Positions 26,045-40,711 of a stretch of DNA of 64,000 nucleotides are shown in pieces. Under the pieces are notes generated by a model. The model was not told where the DNA came from. It saw only the letters and a list, made by a program, of their open reading frames with translations, and did not search any database. This DNA comes from Geobacter sp. (GTDB lineage Bacteria > Desulfobacterota > Desulfuromonadia > Geobacterales > Geobacteraceae): contig JACOUQ010000004.1 of NCBI GenBank assembly GCA_016177775.1, positions 226,102 to 290,101 on the forward strand. The letters are read 5' to 3'. How positions within the stretch are numbered: position 1 is the first letter of the stretch; every line of letters starts with the position of its first letter. The translations under genes were made by a program, and so were the position numbers.

Positions 26045-27118
26045 TTAGCCTTTTTTCTGGATCCGGATAGGGACGTAGTTGCAGAACGGCTCCTCCGCCA
26101 TATAATCCCCGTAGACCGCATCGGCCCTTGCCCGGCAACCGCCGCAGACGTTGATGTACTCGCACTCGCCGCACTTCCCCTTGTACGCCTTGAAGTTGCG
26201 CAGGTCCTTGAAGATCTCCGAATTTTCCCAAATCTCCCGGAACGGGGTGGTCTTCACGTTGCCGGCGGTGCGGTGGAAGTAGGAGCAGGGCTTGACGTTG
26301 CCGAAGCAGTCGATCAGGCAGATGCTCTGGGCCGCGATGCACCCCTTGCCGCCGCCGGTGGAGAAGGTCAGCGACCGGCGCTCGAACTTCACCCCTTCCG
26401 CCTTGGCCTTCTGGGGAACGATCCGGTAGTAGTGGGGCGCGCAGGTGGGGCGCATCAGGATGTCGTCCTCCTGCTTCTCCTGCTGGTAGTGCCAGTCCAG
26501 GATCTCCTCGTAATCCTCCTTGGAGATCAGCTCGTTCATGATTTCCTCGCCGCGGCCGGTTGGGACGATCATGAACATGTACCAGGCGGTGGCCCCGAGG
26601 GACTTGGCGACCTTGAAGGTGTTGGCTATGTCGTGCTGGTTTCTTTTCGTGAAGGAGGAGTTGATCAGGAACTTGATGCCATGCTTGCGGAAGAAGCCGG
26701 CGGCGCGGACAACGCCGTCGAAGGAGCCGGGGCAGGAGCGGAAATCGTCATGGACCGCCGCGGTGGAACCGTCCAGCGACAGGGAGACCATACGAATCTC
26801 CGCCTTTTTCATCTTCTCGCAGACCTCGTCGTTCACCAGCGCCCCGTTGCTGGCCATGCACATGCGAAGCCCCAGGGAAGTGCCGTACTCTGCCAGCTCG
26901 AAGATGTCCTTGCGCAGGAGCGGCTCGCCGCCGGAGAGGACCACGACCGGCTTGGAGAAGTCGGCGATCTCCTTGAGGAGCTTTTTTCCCTCCTCAGTGG
27001 TGAAATCCCCCTCGGACGAGGTCATGTCCGAGGAGCAGCGACAGTGGACGCATTTGAGGTTGCACTTCTGGGTGGTTTCCCAGGCGATCCATTTCGGGAT
27101 GAAGTCTTGTTCGGCCAT
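26045..27118 (-). CDS. Radical SAM/SPASM protein (heme-type, AhbC/NirJ-like)
   Basis: 357 aa. Radical SAM cluster C19-x3-C23-x2-C26 ([10 protein letters not shown]), GGEP motif (~residue 63), and a C-terminal SPASM-like domain with C-x2-C-x5-C-x2-C ([15 protein letters not shown]) plus an upstream CGNVKPC-type pair. Closest in style to the AhbC/AhbD/NirJ group acting on siroheme-derived tetrapyrroles. The next gene is hemE, consistent with tetrapyrrole work, but a peptide-modifying role cannot be excluded. Reaction inferred from family and context. Confidence 0.75.
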   Translation of the reverse strand: MAEQDFIPKWIAWETTQKCNLKCVHCRCSSDMTSSEGDFTTEEGKKLLKEIADFSKPVVVLSGGEPLLRKDIFELAEYGTSLGLRMCMASNGALVNDEVCEKMKKAEIRMVSLSLDGSTAAVHDDFRSCPGSFDGVVRAAGFFRKHGIKFLINSSFTKRNQHDIANTFKVAKSLGATAWYMFMIVPTGRGEEIMNELISKEDYEEILDWHYQQEKQEDDILMRPTCAPHYYRIVPQKAKAEGVKFERRSLTFSTGGGKGCIAAQSICLIDCFGNVKPCSYFHRTAGNVKTTPFREIWENSEIFKDLRNFKAYKGKCGECEYINVCGGCRARADAVYGDYMAEEPFCNYVPIRIQKKG

Positions 27119-27263
27119 TCACTTCTCCGTTTCATGCAACAGGGACAGACCAACGATCTGCCCCCGAGGAGTTCACGCGATATTTTTCTAATCCTACTAT
27201 GAAAAGGGCGGAAAACTCAAGGAGTTTCACATTTGGGGAGATCCACCGGCATTCCGGAAACCG

Positions 27264-28019
27264 TCACTCCGCCATCTTCCGGTCGAATATCCAGACCGCG
27301 AGGAGGAATGTGACAGTAGCCGATACCACGAGATTGACAGCGTACACAGGTTCCATTATCCCGTGCAGAAGGGCCTGTCGCGCGCCATCGAAGGCAGCGG
27401 TGGTGGGAAGGAGCTTGATGAACGGGACCAGGGCTGCGGGGTAGGAAGAGAGGGGGAAGAATATTCCGGACATGAAGATGAGCGGCACCAGGACCACGGC
27501 CTGGACCCGGCCGATGTTCTCCGGCTTGTCGATAGTGCTGCCGCAGATGGTGCCCAGGCAGGAGAAGATCATGGAACCGAGAATGATGTAGAACAGGTAG
27601 AACGCCAGGTGGAGCAGGGAAAAGCGGAATGGGGTGAAGACGAAGATGACCGCCGTGACCGCAACACCCTTGAAGATGCCGTGAGAGAAGCCGCAGAGGA
27701 TCTTGCCGATGACAATGTCGTACACCGTGATCGGGGTGACCCGGTACTCCTCGATGGTGCGCTGCACGCGGCGGTGGAACCACATGCTCCAGGCGCTCTC
27801 GTCGAAGGCGGCATTCACCGCGGTCATGGAGATGAGCCCCGGAGCGATGAAGACCGGGTAGGGGACCCCCTCCACAGCAGAGATATACCCCTTGAGCCCG
27901 ACCCCGAAGGCGAGATAAAGGGTGAGGGGATAGGCGATCACCGCCAGGAGCTCGGAGAAGAGAGCCCTCCGGAGCACCAGCATGTCGCGCCACCATATGG
28001 AAAGAGCGCCTCTGAACAC
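27264..28019 (-). CDS. ABC-2 type permease
   Basis: 251 aa with six hydrophobic helices typical of ABC-2/DrrB permeases (LLAVIAYPLTLYLAFGVG, ISMTAVNAAF, VIGKILCGFSHGIFKGVAVTAVIF, SMIFSCLGTICGS, LIFMSGIFFPLSSYPA, LVVSATVTFLLAVWIF). Pairs with the ATPase gene upstream on the same strand; an 88-bp gap with a double-hairpin repeat separates them. Substrate unknown. Confidence 0.88.
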   Translation of the reverse strand: MFRGALSIWWRDMLVLRRALFSELLAVIAYPLTLYLAFGVGLKGYISAVEGVPYPVFIAPGLISMTAVNAAFDESAWSMWFHRRVQRTIEEYRVTPITVYDIVIGKILCGFSHGIFKGVAVTAVIFVFTPFRFSLLHLAFYLFYIILGSMIFSCLGTICGSTIDKPENIGRVQAVVLVPLIFMSGIFFPLSSYPAALVPFIKLLPTTAAFDGARQALLHGIMEPVYAVNLVVSATVTFLLAVWIFDRKMAE

Positions 28020-28037
28020 ATTATCTCCATTGTTGAT

Positions 28038-28095
28038 GTAGGGGCGAACCTATGTGTTCGCCCGATTTTGGGCAGACACACGGGTCTGCCCCTAC
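28038..28095. repeat. Double-hairpin repeat with GTAGGGGC/GCCCCTAC ends
   Basis: Hairpins GGGCGAAC/GTTCGCCC (28042-28063) and GGGCAGAC/GTCTGCCC (28070-28092) lie between perfect inverted ends GTAGGGGC (28038-28045) and GCCCCTAC (28088-28095). It sits between the ATPase and permease genes of one transporter and could tune their ratio. Confidence 0.8.
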
Positions 28096-28107
28096 GACGG
28101 GAACTGC

Positions 28108-29031
28108 CTATTCCCGCACCTTGCTCCCCGTCAGCTCGATAAACACATCCTCCAGCGACGGCTCCCGCAGGCAGATCTTCCGCAGATCCGCCCCGGCGAT
28201 GCTGTCCATGAGGGGCTTGAGGTCCTCCTCGGCGGTGAGGGTGAGCCGGAAGGTGTCGCCGACCTTTTCCAGGGACTTCACGAAAGGGAGTGCCCGCAGA
28301 ACTTCCTCGTACCTGTCGCCCCCGCTCCGGAACTCCAACTCGTAATGGTGGGCATGGGCCAGCCGCTCCTTCAGCTCCGAGGCAGTGCCGTCCACCAGGG
28401 AGCGGCCGTGGTCCATGATGACGATCCGGTCGCAGAGCATTTCCGCCTCTTCCATGTAGTGGGTGGTGAGGAAGATGGTCATGTCCCGGCTGAGGGAGCG
28501 GATATGGTCCCAGACCGCGCGCCGGGATTGGGGATCGAGACCGGTGGTCGGCTCGTCCAGGAAGAGGACGCGCGGGGTGTGGACCAGAGCCCTGGCCACC
28601 ACGAGCCGGCGCTGCATGCCGCCGGAGAAGGTGTCGGGAAAGTCGTGCTGCCGGCCGGAGAGACCGGTCAGCTCCAGAAGCTCGTCAATGCGGCGATTAT
28701 ACTCCTCCGGCTTCATCCCGTGCATCCGGGCGTGGAGCACCAGGTTCTCCCGGGCGGTGAGATAGCGATCCAGGTTGTTCTCCTGGGGAACCACGCCAAT
28801 CAGCTCGCGGACCTTGCGCCCCTCGGCCTGGGTATCGAGCCCCTCCACCAGGGCGCGGCCGGATGTGGGGCGGGTGAGGGTGGTCAGGATCCGGATGAGG
28901 GTGGTCTTGCCGGCGCCGTTGGGGCCCAGCAGGCCGAAAATGGTGCTCTGCCGCACCTGGAGGGAGAAGCGGTCCACCGCCGTGATGCTGCCGTACACCT
29001 TGCTTACGCTGTCGAGGACCACGGCGGCCAT
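28108..29031 (-). CDS. ABC transporter ATPase (DrrA/NodI type)
   Basis: 307 aa. Walker A GPNGAGKTT (~36-44), Q-loop VVPQENN, signature FSGGMQRR, Walker B VLFLDEPTTGLD and switch H in LTTHYMEEAE; C-terminal ~80 residues are the extra DrrA-type domain. Drives the ABC-2 permease encoded next. It starts 3 bp after the stop of the response-regulator/kinase gene, suggesting a sensor-controlled exporter operon. Confidence 0.92.
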   Translation of the reverse strand: MAAVVLDSVSKVYGSITAVDRFSLQVRQSTIFGLLGPNGAGKTTLIRILTTLTRPTSGRALVEGLDTQAEGRKVRELIGVVPQENNLDRYLTARENLVLHARMHGMKPEEYNRRIDELLELTGLSGRQHDFPDTFSGGMQRRLVVARALVHTPRVLFLDEPTTGLDPQSRRAVWDHIRSLSRDMTIFLTTHYMEEAEMLCDRIVIMDHGRSLVDGTASELKERLAHAHHYELEFRSGGDRYEEVLRALPFVKSLEKVGDTFRLTLTAEEDLKPLMDSIAGADLRKICLREPSLEDVFIELTGSKVRE

Positions 29032-29034
29032 CGG

Positions 29035-30579
29035 TCATTCACCCGCCTGGAGGTCGTCCCCCGGCATCGGAAAGAGGACGTGAAAGGTGCACCCCCGCTC
29101 CTCGACGCTCTCGGCCCAGATGAAGCCTCCGTGGACATCCATGACCTTCCGGCAGTAGGCAAGTCCCAGCCCTGTCCCCTTGGTCTTTCCTGCCCGCCGG
29201 TTTCGCGCCTGCACGAACCGGTCGAAAATCAAAGACAGCGCGTCCGCGGGGATGCCGACGCCGGTGTCCCGGACCGCGATATGCAGGTATTGCCGGTCAT
29301 CCGAGAGGGAGTCGGGAGGATAGAGTGCCTCGGGGATGGCCGTACGAAAGGAAGCGACTGTCCGGGGACAATCCGCGGTGATCGCTATCTCTCCGCCTGC
29401 CGGCGTAAACTTGAGTGCGTTGGAGAGGAGGTTTCCCATCAATCGGCCAAACATGTTCCTGTCGAGCGGAACGAGAGGGAGCGTCTCGTCGATGACAAGA
29501 GAAAGCCTTATGTCATCCCGGTCTGCCACTGTCCTGTAGGTGGAAACGGTCCGCTGCAGCAGGGTTGCCGGAAATTCTTCATGCTGCAACATCTTCATCA
29601 GCCCAGCCTCGAACTTGTGCACGTCAAGGAGGGTATTTATCATGTCCACCATTTCCTTGCAGCTTTCCACAGCAGAGTCCAGATAGGCGCGCTGCTCGCC
29701 GTTGATCTGTCCCAGGTGCCCGTCCCGCACCAGGTCGATGGAACCAACTACCGCAGTTATCGGGGTCTTGAGATCGTGGGTCAGCATGCTGACAAAATCC
29801 TCCCGCTCCTGTTCCAGCGCCTTGAGGGCAGAGATGTCCCTGATTATCTCCACGCTCCCGAGCAGCATCCCCGATGTAGTAATCAGCGGAGTGGCGCTTG
29901 CCAGCACAGGAATCTTGCGGCGGCGGGAGATGATGGCGTACTCCGTGTCCAGACAGGGGGCGCCGGTCCGCAGAGTGACCATGCAGGGAAGCTGTTCGAG
30001 GGCCAGGTCCGCCTTCAATACTTCATTGATCTTCTTTCCCAGTGCCTTTTCCCGGGAGACATGCAGCACCTCCTCGGCCCTGCGGTTCAGGGAAATGATC
30101 GCCCCGGAGCTGTCCACGGCCACAAGCAGGTCGGCCATCCCCTGAAGGATGGCTTCCATTTTGTTGCGCTCATCCTCGATCTCCCGCTGCAAGCGCATGT
30201 TTTCACGATGGGCACGGCTGAACTGGAGCGAACGCTCCACTTTCTTCAGCAGCTCGTCCACTGAAAATGGCTTGGCAATGTAATCAACCGCCCCCTTCTT
30301 CATCGCGTCCACTGCGATTGTCTCGCTGCCATGCGCGGTCATCATGATGACAGGCAGCTCGGGCCGGAGCTCGCTCACCTTCTGCAGCACCTGAATGCCG
30401 CCCATGCGGGGCATTTTGATGTCCAGGAGCATCAGGTCGAACCGCTCCCCTTCCAGAAGATCGAGCGCCTCCAGCCCATCCCTGGCCCGGACGGTCTCAT
30501 ACCCCTGGTCCTCCAGGTGCAGCTTGAGTATCAGGGCGATATCCGGCTCGTCATCCACGATGAGTATTCTTGATTTCAC
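29035..30579 (-). CDS. Receiver-PAS-histidine kinase hybrid
   Basis: 514 aa. Receiver (residues 4-118; phospho-accepting Asp in DLMLLDIKMP, K in YIAKPF), helix, PAS (~135-245), HisKA (EDFVSMLTHDLKTPITAV) and HATPase_c with N-box NLLSNALKF and G-boxes DTGVGIP and GTGLGLAYC. No membrane segment. Start is GTG in a GTGA overlap with the upstream kinase, so phosphotransfer from that kinase to this receiver is a likely first step. Confidence 0.9.
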   Translation of the reverse strand: MKSRILIVDDEPDIALILKLHLEDQGYETVRARDGLEALDLLEGERFDLMLLDIKMPRMGGIQVLQKVSELRPELPVIMMTAHGSETIAVDAMKKGAVDYIAKPFSVDELLKKVERSLQFSRAHRENMRLQREIEDERNKMEAILQGMADLLVAVDSSGAIISLNRRAEEVLHVSREKALGKKINEVLKADLALEQLPCMVTLRTGAPCLDTEYAIISRRRKIPVLASATPLITTSGMLLGSVEIIRDISALKALEQEREDFVSMLTHDLKTPITAVVGSIDLVRDGHLGQINGEQRAYLDSAVESCKEMVDMINTLLDVHKFEAGLMKMLQHEEFPATLLQRTVSTYRTVADRDDIRLSLVIDETLPLVPLDRNMFGRLMGNLLSNALKFTPAGGEIAITADCPRTVASFRTAIPEALYPPDSLSDDRQYLHIAVRDTGVGIPADALSLIFDRFVQARNRRAGKTKGTGLGLAYCRKVMDVHGGFIWAESVEERGCTFHVLFPMPGDDLQAGE

Positions 30580-32855
30580 GATTTCTCTTCCTCATTAGCC
30601 GGCAGGGTGAATACGAAGGCATTCCCCTGCCCGTTGCCCGCCCGGTAATGGATTCTTCCCTGGTGCCTCTCCACTATTTCCCTGCTGATGGCAAGCCCCA
30701 GGCCGGTCCCCCCCCGGTCCAGGTGGTCGGCGCGGCTGATCTTCTCGAATTTCCTGAACAGCTTGTCCCTCTCGGCGGGTTGGATCGTCTTCCCCCGGTC
30801 CGCCACCGCCACCGCGATCATGCTTCCCTCGCGCTCCGCGGAAATGGTGACCGTTTCCCCCTCCGGAGAAAATTTTACCGCGTTTGCCAGCAGATTGTTG
30901 ATGACCTGGATAATCCTGTCATGATCAGCCCGCACCGGCGGCAGGTCTTTGGAAATCTCATTGTGAATGCTGATCCGGCGGCTGGCGGCAAATGCCCCTA
31001 GCTCCTCCGCGGAATAGGCAACCATTTCGAACATAGAGTGGGGCTTGAAGCTGAACTCCATTCGCCCCGCTTCGATCTTGGAAATATCGAGAATGTCGCT
31101 GATCAGGCGGATGAGCCGGTCCGTGTTGCGCTCGCATATCCTTAGGAGCTCGCGCTCGGTGTCGTTCAGGGACTCCCCCCGCTGCATGATCAGCTGCAAG
31201 GCCCCCTTGATAGAGGTCAGGGGGGTTTTCAGCTCATGGGAAACCGTGGAGATGAACTCGGTCTTCATCCGGTCTATCTCTTCCTCTGCAGTCACATCGC
31301 GGATCGACATGACTGCGCCGGCAAAATCCTGTTGCTCGTCGAAAAGCGGCGAGATATTCACCTTCAGCTTTTTACCGCGCACCTCCATCTCCTCTGCGCG
31401 GGGGAGCGTCGTTTCGGCATCTTTCCGCAATTCGCGGAGATATTCCACCAGCCGGCAGAATCCGCCCACCTCGCAGATCTGCTCGATATGGCTCCCTTCA
31501 ACCTGGGTCGAAAGCGTATCGAAAATTTTCCGGGCCGCCGGGTTGAATAGGATGATCCGGTTCTCCCGGTCAGTGACCACCACCGCCTCGGCCATGCTGC
31601 TCAGGATCGCTTCCAGCCGCCCCTTTTGCACCAGAAGTTCGGCGGTCCTTTCCTCCACCCGTTTTTCGAGCTCTTCATTCAGCTCGTGCAGCCGCAGGTT
31701 GACATCCTCCAGGTCGAGGGCCTTCTTCATGATGGTGGCGTCACGCTCCTCCAGCGTGTCGGCCATCTTGTTGAAGGCACTGGCCAGCATCTCGTACTCC
31801 TCGCTGCCGCTAATCTTCACATGCTGCGTCAGGTGTCCCTGCTCAATCTGTTCTGACGCATGCCTGAGCTTCCTGAGTGGGTCGGCCAGCCTGCGGGAAG
31901 CGACATATGCCATGCAGAAGGAGAGAAGAATCCCGACTATTGCGGAAATCTCGATGTTTTTCAGGCTATCGACCTGAATATTCTTGAAATTCTCCTTTGA
32001 AAGGACAACGGCAAGAGAACCGACAAACTCCCCCTTGAAATTCTTGATCGGCTCGAAGGCTGTTTTGAATGCCCTCCCACCTATCCTGGCCTCGCCGCGG
32101 TACGGCACGCCTCTTTCCAGAGAAGAGAGCACCTCCTTTGGGAGTGTGGCGGGGATAGTTCTTTCGTCCGCCAAGCTGCTGGCGATCCTCGTTCCCCGTT
32201 GGGTTATGGTTACTTCGCCTTCCTTGCCGAAAATCTGCCTGACTCGAAATGGCACATGCGGATCGCGGTTGATGATGTCACCCGCGATTATGCAGCCAAG
32301 AAACTTTCGCTCCTTTGTAATGATCGGCACCACGGCAACCACCACCATCGATTCGCCCGTGCCGGCCGATATGATCGGCTTCTCCGGGCTGAGGAGGCTG
32401 TTGGAGACGAGTTCAGCCGAAATGACCGGCTTCCCCGTTCGCTTTGCCTCGTCGAAAAGATGGTACAGCCTCAGGCATTCCCTGGTTCCGGTGCCGCCGG
32501 TTCGCGTCAGCACTTCCCTGTTGCTGTCTGATATGATCAGGAAATCCAGAAAGGGGAGATTCTGTTCCCAGCGTTGCAAGGCATCCCCAAGAAATGTTTC
32601 ATCCCGGTGAATGACAGCCTGCTGAACAAATGGTGAGCCCGCCGGTTGCATGAGGGCGATACGGCTCTGGTTTGCCCGCACCCAGTACTGATCCAGGGCG
32701 TAGCGGAGATTCATCTCCAGTTCTTTGTCGATTTCTTTTTCGAGGGAGGCGTTGACGTTCCTGATGGTGGAATAAAGCAGGATTGCATAAGGAATGAAAA
32801 GAATCAGGAGAAAGGAAAACAGGAGTTTTGTTCGTATGCTCGGACGCAAACGCAT
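30576..32855 (-). CDS. Membrane sensor histidine kinase (Cache-HAMP-PAS)
   Basis: 759 aa. TM1 (~9-28), a periplasmic sensor of ~265 residues (dCache-like), TM2 (~300-320), HAMP (ASRRLADPLRKLRHASEQIEQG), a coiled coil, PAS (~415-530), HisKA (TEFISTVSHELKTPLTSI) and HATPase_c (NNLLANAVKF, GTGLGLAIS). It is first in an operon with the hybrid kinase and ABC exporter. Signal unknown; Cache domains usually bind small organic acids or amino acids. Confidence 0.9.
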   Translation of the reverse strand: MRLRPSIRTKLLFSFLLILFIPYAILLYSTIRNVNASLEKEIDKELEMNLRYALDQYWVRANQSRIALMQPAGSPFVQQAVIHRDETFLGDALQRWEQNLPFLDFLIISDSNREVLTRTGGTGTRECLRLYHLFDEAKRTGKPVISAELVSNSLLSPEKPIISAGTGESMVVVAVVPIITKERKFLGCIIAGDIINRDPHVPFRVRQIFGKEGEVTITQRGTRIASSLADERTIPATLPKEVLSSLERGVPYRGEARIGGRAFKTAFEPIKNFKGEFVGSLAVVLSKENFKNIQVDSLKNIEISAIVGILLSFCMAYVASRRLADPLRKLRHASEQIEQGHLTQHVKISGSEEYEMLASAFNKMADTLEERDATIMKKALDLEDVNLRLHELNEELEKRVEERTAELLVQKGRLEAILSSMAEAVVVTDRENRIILFNPAARKIFDTLSTQVEGSHIEQICEVGGFCRLVEYLRELRKDAETTLPRAEEMEVRGKKLKVNISPLFDEQQDFAGAVMSIRDVTAEEEIDRMKTEFISTVSHELKTPLTSIKGALQLIMQRGESLNDTERELLRICERNTDRLIRLISDILDISKIEAGRMEFSFKPHSMFEMVAYSAEELGAFAASRRISIHNEISKDLPPVRADHDRIIQVINNLLANAVKFSPEGETVTISAEREGSMIAVAVADRGKTIQPAERDKLFRKFEKISRADHLDRGGTGLGLAISREIVERHQGRIHYRAGNGQGNAFVFTLPANEEEKS

Positions 32856-32969
32856 TGAACGGAGCCTCGTCGCGCCGTTACCGCCCGTTGCTGGGTGGCG
32901 GGGATTGGTCGCGCTTCGCGGGGTTGCCGTGTTGCAGGAAAAGAACAGACTACGACAGATTTGAGATGA

Positions 32970-33990
32970 TCACAGCCCTTCCGCTTTCAGGTCCCTGGTC
33001 ATCAGCTCTATCACCGCTTCCCTGGCGGACTTTCCCGCATACAGGATCTGGTAGACCTTTTCCGTAATGGGCATATCAACGCCAAGGCGCTTGGCCAGCC
33101 CGAAGGCGGATTCGGTGGTCTTCACTCCTTCGGCGACCATCCGCATCTCCCCCAGGATATGCTCCAGGCTCTGTCCCTGGCCGAGCTTGATGCCGACCGT
33201 TCTATTACGCGAGAGGTCGCCGGTGCAGGTGAGCACCAGGTCACCCATCCCGGCAAGGCCGGAAAATGTGGACTGCTGGGCGCCCATGGCGCGCCCGAGC
33301 CGGGTGATCTCGGCCAGGCCGCGGGTGATAAGGGCGGCGCGGGTATTGTAGCCGAAGCCGAGGCCGTCGGAAATGCCGGCAGCAATGGCGATAACGTTCT
33401 TTATCGCCCCCCCGAGCTCCACTCCGACCATGTCGTTGTTGGTATAGACCCGGAAATAGCTTGTGGTGAAGATTTTCTGGACGGCTTTTGCCACGGACTC
33501 GTCATCAGCGGCCGCCGCCACGGCGGTCGGCATCTCCTGGGCTACTTCCCGGGCGAAGCTGGGGCCGGAGAGGACGGCAAAGTTGCGGTACATTTCCGGC
33601 GGCAGAACCTGTTCGAACACCTGGGAAACCATGCAGAGGGTTTCCAGCTCCACACCCTTGGAGGCGCTCACTATGAGCGTATCTTTCCCGAGAGAGGGAA
33701 GGGCGGTTTTCAGCACTCCCCGCGCTACCTGGGAAGGGGGGACGAAGAGTACCAGCTGTTTTTCGGCAACCGCTTCCGCAAGGTCATTCGTAAAGGAGAG
33801 GCGGGGGGAGAGGGTGATCCCCTGGAGGTAGACGGAATTTTCCCGCCGGCTTTGCATCTCCTCCACCAGCTCTTTCTCGTATCCCCAGAGGACAACGTCG
33901 TGCCCCTTCTTGGCCAGCAGGTCGGCCAGGGTGGTCCCCCAGCTCCCGGCTCCGATGACCCCGATTGATTGCGCATTTTTCACGCTGCTG

Positions 33991-33998
<8 letters not shown>
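32970..33998 (-). CDS. gpsA: Glycerol-3-phosphate dehydrogenase [NAD(P)+]
   Basis: Makes sn-glycerol-3-phosphate from dihydroxyacetone phosphate for phospholipids. 342 aa from ATG 33998, preceded by GGAG; overlaps the gyrA stop by 8 nt, so translationally coupled. Rossmann motif [13 protein letters not shown] (~13-25), substrate loop LSGPSFA and catalytic K in the [13 protein letters not shown] block. Confidence 0.96.
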
Positions 33999-36540
<2,542 letters not shown>

Positions 36541-36585
36541 TACGGTTCCTTATGCTATTGTTATTACATTTGTCTCTCGTTCTCT

Positions 36586-36855
36586 TCACCCAGCCTTCGC
36601 GAGAAGTTCATTCCCTTCCTTCACCGGCCTGCTTTCCAGGTAAAGCGTGTCATAACTCAGATCAATCCCGCCGGACCACTCGACCGACCCAGCAACAACC
36701 CTGACTGTCCGAAATAAAGACTTTTGCAGGAGTTTGGCAAAGACCCCCTTACCCAGGTAGGGTTTTACATCAAAAATCCTTACCTCACCGTTTTCAAAAT
36801 GAAGTTCCAACAGGTAATCGTCAAGCGTTCTGACGTCCGTTACATAGGGATTCAT
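36586..36855 (-). CDS. DUF2442 protein
   Basis: 89 aa, ATG after AGGAGG. Pattern VTDVRTLDDYLLELHFENGEVRIFDVKPYL ... GSVEWSGGIDLSYDTLYLES is the DUF2442 signature. These proteins are often encoded next to DUF4160 genes, as here, and the pair has been suggested to be toxin-antitoxin-like. It lies between gyrB and gyrA on the same strand. Confidence 0.85.
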   Translation of the reverse strand: MNPYVTDVRTLDDYLLELHFENGEVRIFDVKPYLGKGVFAKLLQKSLFRTVRVVAGSVEWSGGIDLSYDTLYLESRPVKEGNELLAKAG

Positions 36856-36864
36856 AATCGCCTC

Positions 36865-37134
36865 CTAGCGAAGCGGCTCAACCTTGAAAACCTCTTCACC
36901 CTTCACCGCCAAGTCCCAGTCAGCCATCAGCTCATCTCGGTGAATCTCGATCCATGCCTGCACCATGCGGGCTTTTCCAGGCGGGAGCTTTCCGCTCAGT
37001 GTCTCACCGTCGATAATGCTGAACACCGCCAGCTCGCCTGAGAATTCAGCATGAATATGGGGAACGTGGTGCTGTTTGTCATCATAGAAGTATATGCGGA
37101 CGATAATTCCATAGAACATAGAAATGATCGGCAT
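36865..37134 (-). CDS. DUF4160 protein
   Basis: 89 aa. MPIISMFYGIIVRIYFYDDKQHHVPHIHAEFSGELAVFSIIDGE is the DUF4160 hallmark (HVPHIHAE). Stop is 9 bp before the DUF2442 start. Function unproven; co-occurrence suggests a two-gene module. Confidence 0.85.
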   Translation of the reverse strand: MPIISMFYGIIVRIYFYDDKQHHVPHIHAEFSGELAVFSIIDGETLSGKLPPGKARMVQAWIEIHRDELMADWDLAVKGEEVFKVEPLR

Positions 37135-37161
37135 GTCAAAACCACCTGCTCCTCACTCACA

Positions 37162-39555
<2,394 letters not shown>

Positions 39556-40650
39556 TCACTGCAGTATTTGCCCGCCCTCCAGGCGGAACTTGCGACAGCC
39601 GGCCAGGCTGGCAAGCCTGATGTTGGCCAGATCCGTCGTGGTGATGAAAACCTGCATGGAGTGGGTAGAAAGAAACTCCATGAAGTTGCGGTTGCGATGC
39701 TCGTCCAGCTCCGAGGAGATGTCATCCAGCAGAAGGATCGGCGCAATGCCGAACCTGCGGCGGATATGGGCGATCTCCGCCATCTTGAGCGCCAGCACGA
39801 AGCTGCGTTGCTCCCCCTGCGAACCGGTCAGCTTCAGGGGATGGCCATTGAGCAGGAACTCGATGTCGTCCCGATGCGGCCCCAGAAGGGTCATGCCGCG
39901 GCGGCGCTCTTCCATGGCCGACTGTTGCAGCGCCTTGATCACGTTGCCAACATCCCCTGAAGCCATGCCTGCCTGTTCAAGGCGTGGCGTGCGGTAAGAA
40001 AGCCGCACCTCGGCGTCGGAGCCGGAAATCTCCCTGTAAAAGGCCTGCACCCCTTCCCGGATTCCCTCCAGAAATGCCAGTCGCCTGTGGACCAGTTCCA
40101 CTGCCGCAAGCGCAAAGCGTTCGGTCCAGGTTTCCAGTTGTCCATCCTCGCCGCTTCGGAGGAGGGCGTTCCGGTGCTTGAGTATCTTCGCATACTCGTG
40201 GTGGACAAGAAGATAACCGGGGTCGCTGCTGAATACCGCCCTGTCCAGGTAGCGCCGCCGCGCATCCGGCATTCCCCGTACCATGGTAAGCTCGTCCGGA
40301 GAGAAAACCACCATGTTCAGGGTGCCGAAGAAATCGGATAGGCGGTGCAGAGACTTGCCGTCCAGCCTGACCTTTCTCCCCTCTCCGCAGAGCGCCAGTT
40401 CGATGTCGCGAACAACGCCGTCCCTCTCCAGCACCCCAGATATCCGGGCCTGGGACGAATCCCAGTTGATCAGCTCGCGGTTTCTCGCGTGCCTGAACGA
40501 CTTCAGGGTCGCCAGGAGGTAGATGGATTCGAGAAGATTGGTTTTTCCCTGGGCATTGTAGCCGAAGAAAATGTTGAACGAATCGCCCGGCTCAATGTCG
40601 GCCAGGCGAATGTTCCTGAAATTCTGCAAACGAATCCTGGAGAGTTTCAT
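39556..40650 (-). CDS. recF: DNA replication/repair protein RecF
   Basis: 364 aa. N-terminal LSRIRLQNFRNIRLADIEP, Walker A GYNAQGKTNLLE (~32-43), signature LTGSQGEQRSFVLALKMAE and Walker B ILLLDDISSELD. Loads RecA at gaps with RecO/RecR. Between dnaN and gyrB as in most bacteria; an attenuator-like hairpin lies upstream. Confidence 0.97.
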   Translation of the reverse strand: MKLSRIRLQNFRNIRLADIEPGDSFNIFFGYNAQGKTNLLESIYLLATLKSFRHARNRELINWDSSQARISGVLERDGVVRDIELALCGEGRKVRLDGKSLHRLSDFFGTLNMVVFSPDELTMVRGMPDARRRYLDRAVFSSDPGYLLVHHEYAKILKHRNALLRSGEDGQLETWTERFALAAVELVHRRLAFLEGIREGVQAFYREISGSDAEVRLSYRTPRLEQAGMASGDVGNVIKALQQSAMEERRRGMTLLGPHRDDIEFLLNGHPLKLTGSQGEQRSFVLALKMAEIAHIRRRFGIAPILLLDDISSELDEHRNRNFMEFLSTHSMQVFITTTDLANIRLASLAGCRKFRLEGGQILQ

Positions 40651-40670
40651 CTAATGGGCGGCACACAGTT

Positions 40671-40693
40671 GAAAAGCCTCTCACTCGAGAGGC
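40671..40693 (-). terminator. Hairpin in the dnaN-recF spacer (possible attenuator)
   Basis: On the minus strand GCCTCTC, loop GAGT, GAGAGGC, then TTTTC. It lies 19 bp after the dnaN stop and 21 bp before recF, so part of the dnaN transcripts could end here. Confidence 0.6.
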
Positions 40694-40711
40694 CTTCTCG
40701 CTTTCGGGAAT

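Noticed and set aside
25873..26121. Longer N-terminus of HemE reaching into the repeat
   Set aside because: The extra 83 residues are translated repeat with no similarity to HemE, and ATG 25872 has a good ribosome site.
28054..30264. Long 736-codon open frame on the plus strand
   Set aside because: It is antisense to the ABC ATPase and the receiver-kinase gene, which have clear domains; long antisense frames are expected in GC-rich DNA.
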